DNA from: Pseudomonadales bacterium
GTDB taxonomy: Bacteria; Pseudomonadota; Gammaproteobacteria; Pseudomonadales; Azotimanducaceae
NCBI GenBank assembly: GCA_029251375.1
Contig: JAQXDL010000041.1
Coordinates: 1 to 64,000, forward strand
DNA length: 64,000 bases
Reading direction: 5' to 3'
The notes under the pieces were generated by a model. It did not search any database, was not told where the DNA came from, and saw nothing but the letters and a program-made list of their open reading frames with translations. Made by a program: the position numbers and the translations under genes. This document shows positions 9,324 through 18,800 of this stretch, piece by piece (the stretch's first letter is position 1; each line of letters starts with the position of its first letter).

Positions 9324-9818
9324 ATGAAAAAAATACTGCCCTCCCTCAAAGGCTTCGTAGAGATCGTTGCGATGATCTCGGTGCTTGCGTCGCTGGCGAT
9401 CGTCATACTTGAGTTATCCGCAAACGAGAAAGCGACGCGATCAGCCACCGCCAGCGATGTCGCGCTGTCACTCAGTGACTGGTACACCAATGTCGGTTTA
9501 GCGCGGGTCGGCGGCACGCTATTCAGACGCGCCATGAAAGATCCTACGACTTTATCGGAAGATGAGCAGGCTGATTTTATCTTCCTGCTACACGGCGGCA
9601 TCCTGTTGTATCAGAATGCTTTTGTGTTGGGACAAGAAGGTACATTGGACAATTCGCTGCAAACGGTCACGCTGGGCACACTTTCAGCCATCGTTAACCA
9701 GCCGGGTTTTCAATTCTACTGGGGGCAACGAAAGACAGCCTTTACCAACGCTTTCCAAAATTACGTGGAACAACTCGAAGCAAAAGACGAATCGGCCTTG
9801 TCGGAGGTGTATGACTAG
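9324..9818 (+). CDS. Membrane-anchored hypothetical protein
   Basis: A 164-residue protein with one N-terminal membrane helix (VEIVAMISVLASLAIVILEL) followed by a helical soluble part. It looks like the proteobacterial family of single-anchor proteins seen in marine genomes whose function is unknown. ATG start with a weak ribosome site. The gene ends just before a tandem repeat. Confidence 0.6.
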   Translation: MKKILPSLKGFVEIVAMISVLASLAIVILELSANEKATRSATASDVALSLSDWYTNVGLARVGGTLFRRAMKDPTTLSEDEQADFIFLLHGGILLYQNAFVLGQEGTLDNSLQTVTLGTLSAIVNQPGFQFYWGQRKTAFTNAFQNYVEQLEAKDESALSEVYD

Positions 9819-9820
9819 CG

Positions 9821-9864
9821 CTGCGACAGCACTGCGACAGAACTGCGACAGAACTGCAGCAGCA
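9821..9864. repeat. Four tandem 11-bp repeats
   Basis: Units CTGCGACAGCA, CTGCGACAGAA, CTGCGACAGAA and CTGCAGCAGCA follow directly after the stop codon of the preceding gene. The period is one helical turn. Confidence 0.85.
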
Positions 9865-9954
9865 TTGCAGGTCAGACGCTGGCGAACCGTTTTTATTAAT
9901 GCCTTAGACCATTTGTTAGCACACTCAATAACGCAAATATCACAATGGAAAATC

Positions 9955-10404
9955 ATGAGTAAAGAACCAAGCGCTAACAACCCACCGCTGCCGCCACGAT
10001 GGCTGTTAAGACTGTTTACCAAAATTAATGTGGTGGTCTACAAGTTGAGCGGAGGCCGCTTGATGAACAAGCTGTCAGGCATGCCGATTCTGTTGGTTGA
10101 GATGAAAGGCGCCAAGTCTGGCAAGCAGCGCACGATACCACTGATGTATGTGCCTTATGAGGACGGTTTTATACTGGTTGCATCGCAGGGCGGCGCGCCA
10201 AAAAATCCGGTCTGGTACAACAACCTTGTCGCCTACCCAGATGTGTGCATTACCTTTGTCGGACAAACTAAAGCTATGACCGTCAGACGCGTGTCGGATG
10301 AGGAAAAAGCACAGCTGTGGCCCGTTTGTTGTGAATACTATCCGCCCTATCAAGACTACCAAACACGAACCGATCGAAACATTCCGGTATTTGTTTGTGA
10401 ATAA
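9955..10404 (+). CDS. Nitroreductase/deazaflavin (DDN, F420-type) family protein
   Basis: About 149 residues from ATG 9955. It matches the DDN/F420-dependent reductase family: GAKSGKQRTIPLMYV, FILVASQGGAPKNPVWYNNL and the terminal RTDRNIPVFV are its signatures. Members bind F420 or flavin/heme in a split beta-barrel. The family is best known in actinobacteria and is less usual in gammaproteobacteria; no F420 synthesis gene is visible here. An upstream extension to 9562 would overlap the preceding gene and is rejected. Confidence 0.8.
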   Translation: MSKEPSANNPPLPPRWLLRLFTKINVVVYKLSGGRLMNKLSGMPILLVEMKGAKSGKQRTIPLMYVPYEDGFILVASQGGAPKNPVWYNNLVAYPDVCITFVGQTKAMTVRRVSDEEKAQLWPVCCEYYPPYQDYQTRTDRNIPVFVCE

Positions 10405-10619
10405 CATAAAGGTTAGAACTAAATGTCACAACGCGCTGACACGCTGTCCTGTCCATTTAAGAGATCTCTCGCTGTAAACAAAAAAGAACCCCGCGGACAC
10501 CGAAACCTCGTTAACGTTCTTCCACACCAGCATGTTTAACTTCAACGCGAGTCACTTTAAAGAATCGCAAAACATTTGCCCAGCTACCCACTTGAACGAA
10601 GATGCGGATTGTCGACCGC

Positions 10620-11048
10620 TTATTTCTGTGTGTCTAAACTTTTTTCAAGGAAACTATTTAGCCCCTGTTCATCAACGCCAAGCCAATCTGCAGCCTGCGT
10701 GAGCGAACAGGTCTTCATTTGAAAAGGGAGAGGCGAAAACCGCCTTAATCGCTCACTTCTTTGATTGTGAATTTCATTAATAGGGTTGCCAGTTTGAAAG
10801 AGAAGAACATGCCTCGCTTTCAGGAAGGGCTTAAGATGTTTTTTCGATTGAAGAACGAAAGCCCTATCTGTATCGGCTAATGTCATTGATGTAACACGAC
10901 GCAAATCCCATAAAAGGATATGCATATCTGTATAACGAGCATCGGCGAGTATTTCTTTCCCTGCAACGATCGCTTCTGCTCCAATGAATGGACCAGAATG
11001 AATGGCGACAGCTAAATTGAGTTTATCGGAGAAGAAAATTCTGTACAA
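10620..11048 (-). CDS. STAS/SpoIIAA-like small protein, paralogue 6 of 6
   Basis: A 142-residue protein with the same layout as the five tandem paralogues at 12442-15094, but separated from them by a response-regulator gene. Diagnostic segments are FFSDKLNLAV, FIGAEAI, the LRRVTSMTLADTDRAF core and NPINEIH, then AADWLGVDEQ near the end. The start is TTG with AAGGA seven bases before it. A 17-base palindrome (11091-11107) precedes it and may control it separately. Confidence 0.7.
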   Translation of the reverse strand: MYRIFFSDKLNLAVAIHSGPFIGAEAIVAGKEILADARYTDMHILLWDLRRVTSMTLADTDRAFVLQSKKHLKPFLKARHVLLFQTGNPINEIHNQRSERLRRFSPLPFQMKTCSLTQAADWLGVDEQGLNSFLEKSLDTQK

Positions 11049-11090
11049 AATCTATTCCTTTAACCATTTTTCGTCCTAGAAGCGTGTGAC

Positions 11091-11107
11091 TAAGTATTTA
11101 ATACTTA
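11091..11107. promoter_or_regulatory. 17-bp inverted repeat upstream of STAS-like paralogue 6
   Basis: TAAGTATT-T-AATACTTA is a perfect palindrome in the 126-base gap between the response-regulator gene and the STAS-like gene. It has no T-run, so an operator is more likely than a terminator. Confidence 0.45.
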
Positions 11108-11174
11108 CCTCGGAGCACTTCTTTTACATCGCCGTGTACAGGCCATGTAGACTTATGTTTTATACATCGGGTAA

Positions 11175-12263
11175 TTAGATGTAACTATATGAATGAGGAT
11201 CGTCATTGTCATCGACACCATCAATTTCGAACTCCGCAATTGAAGAGGCTTCAAACACCTCTTCAAAAAGATCTTTACCGTATCGCGATGCATGACTTTG
11301 CATTACTTCTTTTGCATCTCTAGGAGTCATTCCATGCTCACTCGTGAGGACACTGAAGTCATGAGCCAGAGTCACTAGGGCATAGCCCACTTCGACTCTA
11401 TCCTCGTATTCGAGGTGAATGCTTTCGTCAACGGGTTTAAATGTTGATGCTCTGCCAATTATTTCAGCCGCAAAATCGAAACCAATTTCATCAAGTATCC
11501 CCTCTGCTTTTTCGATCATAGAAAGGTCATCACAGTAAGGCTCGCTGAAAGACAATTTTCCGTTAGAGTCAATCCGCAGAACTGTGCTGTAATTGAACAC
11601 CATGTGCACAAATACCGCTGCGATCTCAAGTTGCTTTCCGTTTTCTGGCTGGAAGTACAACTTCGGCATTAACCGCTTAATGACATTGCTCGTTCTCTCT
11701 GCTGAAACTCTCTGTTCAATAGATTGAATAGTAATTTCCTGAACAAGCGAGATAAGACCGTTGTGAGCATGATCGATGACTTCGTGAAGTTGTCCTATTG
11801 AACTTGCCATCATTTTAATATGTGAAGCTCTGCTTGCTTGAATTTCTTTTTGTCTTCTGGAATCTCTGCTAGTTTGCTCTTTTTTCTTTAACGCATCGTA
11901 AACAACGAGCTTGACATCTTTATGACTGCAGGGCTTTACAAGGTATCTAAAGACATGTCCTTTATTTATTGCCTCTAGGGAATTCGTAAAATCTAGGTTC
12001 CCTGACATGACTACGCGCATCATGTCGGGAAATTTGGCCTTTATTTCTCTACAGAGATCAATCCCATTCATTACTGGCATACTGATATCAGTTACTATCA
12101 CATCATATTGACAACGATCCAGCTCGGTAAGCGCAGCAAAAGAAGACCTACAAAAGGTAGAATCATATTCTGTGTCAGAAAACCATCTTTCAAGCAATCG
12201 CAGCCACCTCTCGTCATCATCAACAAAAAGCACTCGACCAACTGGTGAATTGGAACTACTCAT
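11175..12263 (-). CDS. Response regulator with receiver domain and degenerate HD-GYP-like helical domain
   Basis: A 362-residue protein. The N-terminal receiver (residues ~8-125) has the acidic pair DDDE, phospho-acceptor Asp59 (VTDISMP) and Lys110 (VKP). A helical linker rich in Arg/Lys follows, then an all-helical domain whose last part (MTPRDAKEVMQSHASRYG) resembles the tail of HD-GYP domains. The HD and GYP catalytic motifs are absent, so c-di-GMP hydrolysis is unlikely and a binding or partner-switch output is more plausible. The gene lies between STAS-like paralogues 5 and 6 and has its own copy of the island motif at 12341-12356. Confidence 0.75.
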   Translation of the reverse strand: MSSSNSPVGRVLFVDDDERWLRLLERWFSDTEYDSTFCRSSFAALTELDRCQYDVIVTDISMPVMNGIDLCREIKAKFPDMMRVVMSGNLDFTNSLEAINKGHVFRYLVKPCSHKDVKLVVYDALKKKEQTSRDSRRQKEIQASRASHIKMMASSIGQLHEVIDHAHNGLISLVQEITIQSIEQRVSAERTSNVIKRLMPKLYFQPENGKQLEIAAVFVHMVFNYSTVLRIDSNGKLSFSEPYCDDLSMIEKAEGILDEIGFDFAAEIIGRASTFKPVDESIHLEYEDRVEVGYALVTLAHDFSVLTSEHGMTPRDAKEVMQSHASRYGKDLFEEVFEASSIAEFEIDGVDDNDDPHSYSYI

Positions 12264-12340
12264 TTAGCGCACCAAATTAGGGAATAAGTGAAAGTGTACG
12301 TTAAATTCGTGAAGGCTTTAGTAATCGTAGGTGAGTCTTT

Positions 12341-12356
12341 GTTACGTTTTGTAAAC
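12341..12356 (-). promoter_or_regulatory. Island operator motif, copy A (upstream of RR 11175-12263)
   Basis: On the minus strand this reads GTTTACAAAACGTAAC, one mismatch from the shared 14-mer TTACAAANNGTTAC. It lies about 80 bases before the response-regulator start. Confidence 0.5.
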
Positions 12357-12441
12357 TTAAGTATCAAAACAGCTTTTTTGAATTGCGAGAAATGACCCCC
12401 TCGACTACTTAGCTAAACGAAGACGACCGATTGCTGGCCAA

Positions 12442-12870
12442 TTATTCCTGAGTATCAAAATTTTGTTGAATGAAAATGCTTAGATCTCGTTCATCAAGAC
12501 CAAGCCAACCTGCAGCCACTTTAAGGGAAGTAGTGAGAAGGTGATTAGGGTGGGGAGTTTCTTGCCGGATGAGCAACCTTCTAGCGTCATGAATTTTATT
12601 AATAGGATTATCGGCCCTTCTAAGAAGCGCAATCTTTAAACCCTCAAGAGGTTCTAATTTTTTCGCGGCTTGTTGAGCGAAAGCCCGATCTGTATCGTAC
12701 AAGGTCATTGATGTAACTAGACGCATATCCTGTAATACGACATGTTTTTTCGTAAAACGCGCATCGGCGATAAAATCTTTGGCCGCAGAGATGGCTTCTG
12801 CGCCAACATATGAACCAAAATGTTTGATGACGACCAGCTTCAATTTGTCGGAATGTAGAATCTTGTACAA
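12442..12870 (-). CDS. STAS/SpoIIAA-like small protein, paralogue 5 of 6
   Basis: A 142-residue soluble protein. The predicted order is strand, helix (AISAAKDFIADARF), strand (HVVLQDMRLVT), helix after LYDTDRAF, then strands and a C-terminal helix (AAGWLGLDERDL). This alternating pattern with an Asp-x-Arg after the central strand suggests a STAS or SpoIIAA-like fold; family membership is inferred by eye. STAS domains usually act in phosphorylation-dependent partner switching with kinases and regulators. The start is TTG with AGGGG upstream. It is the last gene of five consecutive paralogues downstream of the kinase and OmpR-type regulator. Confidence 0.7.
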   Translation of the reverse strand: MYKILHSDKLKLVVIKHFGSYVGAEAISAAKDFIADARFTKKHVVLQDMRLVTSMTLYDTDRAFAQQAAKKLEPLEGLKIALLRRADNPINKIHDARRLLIRQETPHPNHLLTTSLKVAAGWLGLDERDLSIFIQQNFDTQE

Positions 12871-13010
12871 CGTTTAACCCCTATATCCATCGACTATTTG
12901 CCCCATCCGCAGGCGTACCTCTAACACAAATAGTTTTCTAAATCGCGAACCATTTGCCAGGCTAAACACTTGAGCGAAGCTCCAAGATGGAGCTGAATTG
13001 TTCCTGAGCA

Positions 13011-13427
13011 CTACAAATTTTGCCAAATGAAACTAGCTATATCTTTTTCATCAAGGCCTAGCCACCCTGCAGCCTCCGAGAGCGAAAGAGTCCGCAGTTG
13101 ATTAGGGTTAGGCTCATACTTAGTTAATCGCGCCAACCTTTCGTTGTGAATATCATTGATGGGGTTGCCAATTTCGAAGAGCTGCGCCGACCTTAGGGAT
13201 AGAAAGGCCCTAAGATCTTCGTGCGCTTGTCGCCCAAAAGCCCAATCTGTATCGTACAGTGACATTGACGTGACGGAACGCATATCCTCTAACACGACAT
13301 GTTTTTTGGTAAAACGAGCATCGGCGAGAAGTTCCTTGCATGCCGTGATCGCTTCAGCCCCAACAAACGCATCAAAATGATAGATGACGACCAAGTTCAA
13401 TCTATCGGAGAAAAAAATTCTAAACAA
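13011..13427 (-). CDS. STAS/SpoIIAA-like small protein, paralogue 4 of 6
   Basis: A 138-residue member of the array, four residues shorter at the C-terminus (ends FIWQNL). It keeps FFSDRLNLVV, FVGAEAI, LADARFTKKHVVL and AAGWLGLDEKD, but the nearly invariant DTDRAF is DTDWAF here, replacing the arginine. The start is TTG with GGGAGAGG before it. It is closest in sequence to paralogue 5, sharing an identical run around residues 39-46, which suggests a recent duplication. Confidence 0.7.
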   Translation of the reverse strand: MFRIFFSDRLNLVVIYHFDAFVGAEAITACKELLADARFTKKHVVLEDMRSVTSMSLYDTDWAFGRQAHEDLRAFLSLRSAQLFEIGNPINDIHNERLARLTKYEPNPNQLRTLSLSEAAGWLGLDEKDIASFIWQNL

Positions 13428-13515
13428 CGCCCTCTCCCAAAAGTCGTTTGATTACCACCGTAACATGTCCAACATTAAATCAAATAGTTGTCTAAATCGC
13501 GAAACATTTTCCCAG

Positions 13516-13944
13516 CTATTCACTTGGGTCGAAATTTTGCTCAATAAAAGTATTTAGATCCTGCTCATCCACACCAAGCCACTCTGCAGCGTCTGAGAAC
13601 GAAGAGGTGTGCAGTCGATTAGGTAGGGCGGCAGCTTTCGAAAATCTCGCTCTTCTTTCGTCGTGAATTTGATTAACAGGATTGCCAGCTTCGTAGAGAA
13701 GAGCGATCTTTGAATCCATGAAGCGCTTAGTGACTTTGCTTGATTGAAGAACGAAAGCCCTGTCTGTATCGTGCAACGTTGCTGATGTAACGCGACGCAG
13801 ATCCTGCAAGACCTTTTGTTTTACTGTAAAACGACTATCGGCGAGCACCACCTTAGCGGCCGCGACGGTTTCTGCCCCAACAAAATCACCAAAATGAATG
13901 GTGAGCACCATATTCATACTGCTTGAAAATAAAATCTTAAACAC
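13516..13944 (-). CDS. STAS/SpoIIAA-like small protein, paralogue 3 of 6
   Basis: A 142-residue array member beginning at GTG with a good AAGGAG five to six bases upstream. It is more diverged at the N-terminus (FSSSMNMVLTIHFGDF) and around GAETVAAAKVVLADSRF, but keeps RRVTSATLHDTDRAF, NPVNQIHDERR and AAEWLGVDEQDL. The gap to paralogue 4 is only 88 bases. Confidence 0.7.
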   Translation of the reverse strand: MFKILFSSSMNMVLTIHFGDFVGAETVAAAKVVLADSRFTVKQKVLQDLRRVTSATLHDTDRAFVLQSSKVTKRFMDSKIALLYEAGNPVNQIHDERRARFSKAAALPNRLHTSSFSDAAEWLGVDEQDLNTFIEQNFDPSE

Positions 13945-14073
13945 ATTTGCTCCTTAACGACGCTGACTAATCTTAACTACGCATGTTTAACTTCAAGGCC
14001 ACTCGTTCGCCAAATTGCAAAGAACGATTCGAGCGAGAGCTTGATTAAACAAAGCAGCAGGACTTCCGGCCGA

Positions 14074-14637
14074 TCAGTTTTGTGTGTTCACATTCGGGGA
14101 TTGAGTACTGAAATTTTGTTCAATGAAAAAACTTAAATCCTGCTGATTAACGCCAAGCCACTCTGCAGCCTCAACAAACGAAGTACTTTCGAGGTAACCA
14201 GGTTGAGCCGTCTCCTTTTGAATTAGCGCCCTTCTTTTTTTGTGAATTTTATTAACGGGATTATCAGGATCGTAAAGCAGCACAATCCTCGAATCGATGA
14301 GAGGCTCGTATACCTCTTTGCTCGCTTGATGGGCAAAAGCCCGATCCGTATCGTATAGCGTCATTGACGTAATACGACGCATATCCCATAAAAGGTTATG
14401 TGTTTTTGTAAAACGAGCATCCGCGAGTAGTTCCTTGCCTGCCGTGATGGCTTCTGCGCCAACAAATGAACCGAAATGAATGGTGACGGCCAAATTCAAT
14501 CTGTCGGAAAAAAAATTTTGTACAAAGCCCCCCTTACTGTCGTCGACTTTCTCTAACCTCAATGTGCTTAACATCAACGTGTGTAACCTCACGGCGCATA
14601 GTTTGCTAAACCCCGAAACATTTGCCCAACTACTCAC
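14074..14637 (-). CDS. STAS/SpoIIAA-like small protein, paralogue 2 of 6, frameshifted at its start
   Basis: The conserved domain begins at about 14510 (FFSDRLNLAV) and is intact to AAEWLGVNQQDL. The start homologous to the other copies would be the TTG at 14523-14525, preceded by AAGGGG, but that frame meets a TGA after nine codons because a run of eight A/T bases (14508-14515) is one base short. The open frame instead runs back to ATG 14637 through sequence that matches the spacers between other copies and is probably not coding. The gene is therefore inactivated, expressed by slippage on the homopolymer, or affected by a sequencing error. Confidence 0.6.
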   Translation of the reverse strand: MSSWANVSGFSKLCAVRLHTLMLSTLRLEKVDDSKGGFVQNFFSDRLNLAVTIHFGSFVGAEAITAGKELLADARFTKTHNLLWDMRRITSMTLYDTDRAFAHQASKEVYEPLIDSRIVLLYDPDNPVNKIHKKRRALIQKETAQPGYLESTSFVEAAEWLGVNQQDLSFFIEQNFSTQSPNVNTQN

Positions 14638-14665
14638 TTGCCCAAAGGTGCCGATTGTCGATCAG

Positions 14666-15094
14666 TTATTCCTGTGAGTCGAAATTACGTTCAATGAATA
14701 AGCCTAAATCCTGCTCATCAACACCCAAAAACTCCGCAGCCTTCGAAAGCTTATAACACTGAAAATGATTGGACTGTGGTGGACCTTTTTCGAATCTGTT
14801 TCTTCTTTCGTCATGAATTCCATTAACCGGGTTGTCAGGGTCGTAGAGCATCGCAATCTTCGTCTTAAAAAACGGCATAAAATATTTGCGGGTTTGCTCA
14901 ACAAAAGCCCGATCTGTATCGTTTAAATTAACTGTTTTAACACGACGCAGATCCTGCAAAACTCCGTAACCTTTGTTGTAACGACTATCGGCAAGTAACT
15001 CCTGAGCTACAGAGACAGTTTCTTTACTGCTAAATGCACCAAAATGGATGACCACAGCCAGATTCAGGTCACCAGATATTAAAAGCTTATACAA
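14666..15094 (-). CDS. STAS/SpoIIAA-like small protein, paralogue 1 of 6
   Basis: The first and most diverged copy, 142 residues, starting at TTG 30 bases after the OmpR-type regulator gene and so probably in its operon. The core reads RRVKTVNLNDTDRAF in place of VTSMTL, and GAEAI is replaced by SSKETV, while NPVNGIHDERR and AAEFLGVDEQDL remain. The divergence of this copy suggests either the founder of the array or a different partner specificity. Confidence 0.7.
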   Translation of the reverse strand: MYKLLISGDLNLAVVIHFGAFSSKETVSVAQELLADSRYNKGYGVLQDLRRVKTVNLNDTDRAFVEQTRKYFMPFFKTKIAMLYDPDNPVNGIHDERRNRFEKGPPQSNHFQCYKLSKAAEFLGVDEQDLGLFIERNFDSQE

Positions 15095-15124
15095 TGTTCA
15101 TACCAATATGAATGTTAATTGCTG

Positions 15125-15841
15125 CTACTCTTGGCGGTTTAACTTCAACGCAAAAAGATAGCCAGCACCACGTACTGTTTTAATAATCTCAGGATCATCG
15201 GGATTAGTTCCCAGTTTTTTCCTAATCCTTCCAATAAGAACATCAACGCTGCGATCCGATGGAAACCAATCTCGGCCAACCAGCAGGTCCATTATCTTAT
15301 CTCTGGATAACACCTTGTTCTTCGCTTCAATCAATACGACTAGCAGGGCGAATTCTCTACTCGTGAGATCTACAGGAACATCCGCCTTCAGCAAGACATG
15401 CCTATCGAAGTGGATCGTAAAGTCATTGAAAGTGAGCGACGCCGATTTCTGCTCAAGCGGATTCAGTTGCTGCCTCCTAAGAACGCTACGAATGCGAGCA
15501 AGGACCTCTCTCTCTTCAAAGGGTTTTGGAATATAGTCGTCCGCACCGAGTTCAAGCCCGATAATTCGGTCAATCGTCTCACCTGAGCCCGTAATGACGA
15601 CAATACCCAATTGGGGGTACTCACTTCGGACTTCGCGAACAAGATCTAAACCATTGACATCAGGTAGCTTCAAATCAACAAGGACGCAATTTGGTTTTCT
15701 TAGCTCGAGCTCATCTCGAAACTGAACACCGCTGTGACAGACGAACACTTCGTAGCTTTCTTTTGTCAGGTATCTTTCTAAAAGCCTACATATTCGAGGG
15801 TCATCCTCAACGATTAATATACGCTCGCTGTTACTGATCAT
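15125..15841 (-). CDS. OmpR/PhoB-family response regulator
   Basis: A 238-residue two-domain regulator. The receiver has VEDDP, phospho-acceptor Asp56 (VLVDLKLP), Thr/Ser at VVITGSG and Lys106 (PKPFEE). The C-terminal winged helix (residues ~135-235) has LTSREFALLVVLIE and the recognition segment SVDVLIGRIRKKLG, ending in the usual TVRGAGYLF. It starts two bases after the hybrid kinase stop, so it is its probable cognate regulator. It is the only DNA-binding regulator in the island and the best candidate to bind the shared motif. Confidence 0.9.
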   Translation of the reverse strand: MISNSERILIVEDDPRICRLLERYLTKESYEVFVCHSGVQFRDELELRKPNCVLVDLKLPDVNGLDLVREVRSEYPQLGIVVITGSGETIDRIIGLELGADDYIPKPFEEREVLARIRSVLRRQQLNPLEQKSASLTFNDFTIHFDRHVLLKADVPVDLTSREFALLVVLIEAKNKVLSRDKIMDLLVGRDWFPSDRSVDVLIGRIRKKLGTNPDDPEIIKTVRGAGYLFALKLNRQE

Positions 15842-15843
15842 GA

Positions 15844-18800
15844 CTATTTGATGTCCTTTTTGGGAACTGAGGATTCTATCAAGATCTCTAGCGCAATTCC
15901 CAATTCTGTCTTCGTATAAGGTTTTTTTAACAAAGGCATAACTGGCGTTTGACTCTCAAGTTGCACAAGGTCCGCATAACCGGTCGTAAGTTGGATACCA
16001 ATATTTGGGAAATTCGCCAAAACGTACTCTTGTAGGTCGAGGCCAGACCGTCCACCGGGCATCACAATGTCACTAAAAATTAGATCGATCTTCGCATCAG
16101 AGTTTAAGACTTCGATCGCCTCTGTTACATTATCCGCCGTCATAAAATCATAGCCTAACGCTCGAGCACAACGTTGAGCGAATTTTTGTACTCTAGCCTC
16201 GTCCTCCACGATTAAAATCGTTTTGTTTTGTTGAGCACCGGGTTGTTCGCTATGTTCCTCGTGGTTATCAGGTATTCCACTGTCTATTTGCGGCAGGTAC
16301 ATCGTGATGGTAGTCCCTTGCCCTACAACACTCACGATTTCGACTTCGCCTTCTGATTGCCCAACGAACCCTTGCACCATACTCAAACCAAGACCTGAAC
16401 CTTTACCCGTTTCTTTTGTTGTAAAAAATGGTTCAAAAACCCGCTGCAATGTTTCCTCATCTATGCCGGAACCTGAGTCTGTCACAGATATTGAAACAAA
16501 TTTGTCCTTTCTGGTGGGCTCACTAGGGACCGGGCGCAAACCATGAGAAATCAGAATTTTAATAATACCCTGATTATTCATTGCATCTCTTGAATTAATG
16601 CATAGATTCAAAAGTGAACTTTCAAGTTGTACCGGGTCAACCATAGCGATCGGCTTTACCGAGTCGATGCAACATTCGAGTTCAATATTTTCACCAATGG
16701 CTCGACCAGCTAATCGAACCGTATCCTGCACTAGTTCGTTAACATTGACCGCGATAGGCTGCAGATTTTGTCTTCGCGCAAAAGCAAGCAATTGTGTTGT
16801 TAGACGAGATCCGTCGGTGGCAGCAGAAAGCGCATCATCTAAGATCTCTCGTTGATCAGTAGACATACCCGCAAAATCTTCACGGAGCAACGCGAGATTA
16901 CCCTTGATAATGGTAAGAAGATTGTTGAAGTCGTGCGCGACACCACCTGTCAATTCGCCAACAACTTCAGTTCTCTGAACTCTTTGTACAGTTAATTGCT
17001 GCTCTCTTAGTACAGTAATATCTTGGCCAACACCGATGACGCCAGTGATCGAACCGTCTACGCTTCTGCGAGTTGTTGCATTGAGCAGGACTTCAACGCG
17101 ACGCCCACCTTTAGTATACAAAGGAAATTCAAAATTGGATGACTCTTTACCTGCCAAAGCTTCGTCAAAGACGTGCTTTACGGACGTTTTGTATTCTTGA
17201 GCAATTATTTCCTCAACTAGATTTTTGCCAAGCACCTCGGATTTCGTAAAGTCGGTGATGGTTTCCGCCATCTGATTCCATTCGTTCACCATCCCTTGTG
17301 CGTCAATACCGAAAATGGGCGCATTGGCTGTCTCAACAAACTGCCGCAATTCCAACGCCGTTTGCTCTGATTGCGCCTGGGCGGTTTTCGCCAAAGTAAT
17401 ATCTTGGCCGACACCAATGACGCCAATGATCGAACCGTCTGCGCTTCTGCGAGTTGTTGCATTGAGCAGGACTTCAACGCGACGCCCACCTTTGGTATAC
17501 AAAGGAAATTCAAAGTTAGTTGCTTCGGTACCTCGCAGCGCACGGTCAAAGACCTGCTTTACCGACTCTTTGTACTCTTCGGTAATGAATCCCTCGACAA
17601 GGTTTTTGCCAAGCACCTCGGATTTCATAAAGCCGGTGATGCTTTCCGCCATCTGATTCCATTCGTTCACCATCCCTTCTGCGTCAATACCGAAAATGGG
17701 CGCATTGGCTGTCTCAACAAACTGCCGCAATTCTATTGCCGTTTGCTCTGATTGCGCTTGGGCGGTTTTCTCCAAAGTAATATCTTGGCCAACACCGATG
17801 ACGCCAACCGTTTCACCACTTGCGTTTCTGCGGGTTGTTGCAATAAGCAGAACTTCAACACGGTCATTAGCTTTAGTGTACAAAGGAAACTCTAAATTGG
17901 CGGACTCTTTACCTGCCAAAGCATCGTCAAGGACCTGCTTTACCGACTCTTTGTACTCTTCGGTAATGAATTCCTCGACAAGGTTTTTGCCAAGCACCTC
18001 GGATTTCGTAAAGCCGGAGATAGTTTCCACCATCTGATTCCATTTGTTCACCATCCCTTGTGCGTCAATACCGAAAATGGGCACATTGGCTGTCTCAACA
18101 AACTGCCGCAATTCCAATGCCGTTTCCGCTGACCGTGCCCTGACATCATCAACTTCATTATAAACAAGTCTACTACCGGCCACGACGCCACTGACATTTT
18201 GATATGTAGTCGCCTGGACCAGGAAATGTAGCTTTTCTCCACTGCCAGATATCATTGTTCGTTTAACCTCTCTGCGACTGTCCGCAACAGTAGAAAAAGA
18301 TTCGTAGTCTGCGATCATTTCCGACCTGGAAGTTTCATCGTAGAGGCGAGAAAGCCTTGTGTTGAGAAGATCAGCTCTGGCGTAACCCATTAATTCACAA
18401 AAATCATCACTGACGTTGACTAGAATAGATTTGTTATCGATGAATAACGTCTCTAAATACAAAACCGGGGCTGTTTTGGTCAACTCTTTATATTGATACT
18501 CTGCTTCTGCTAGATTTGCAGATGTAACAAATGATCCGACAAGAATACTGGCGCTGACTACCTTACTTTCGAGCGCCTTAATGATCTCTTCGTCATAGCC
18601 ACTTACACGATTCGCCAAACAAATGATTCCAACCATTTTTCCTGCAAAATACATCGGGACGCCCATGCAACTCGTGAGTGGCGCATAACCTTCTGGAAAC
18701 CTAGTTGAGTGCTCGTTCGCGGATGGATTGTTTGATGTGACCACTTTCCTTGTATTGATCACGCATGCCACTAGAGAATCACTATCTCCGTGAACTTCAT

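Noticed and set aside
14526-14637. N-terminal extension of STAS-like paralogue 2
   Set aside because: Matches spacer sequence of other copies and has no equivalent in other paralogues; probably not translated.
17315-18037. Plus-strand ORFs of about 113 codons inside the kinase gene
   Set aside because: They repeat because the PAS repeats are near-identical on the coding strand; they are shadows.
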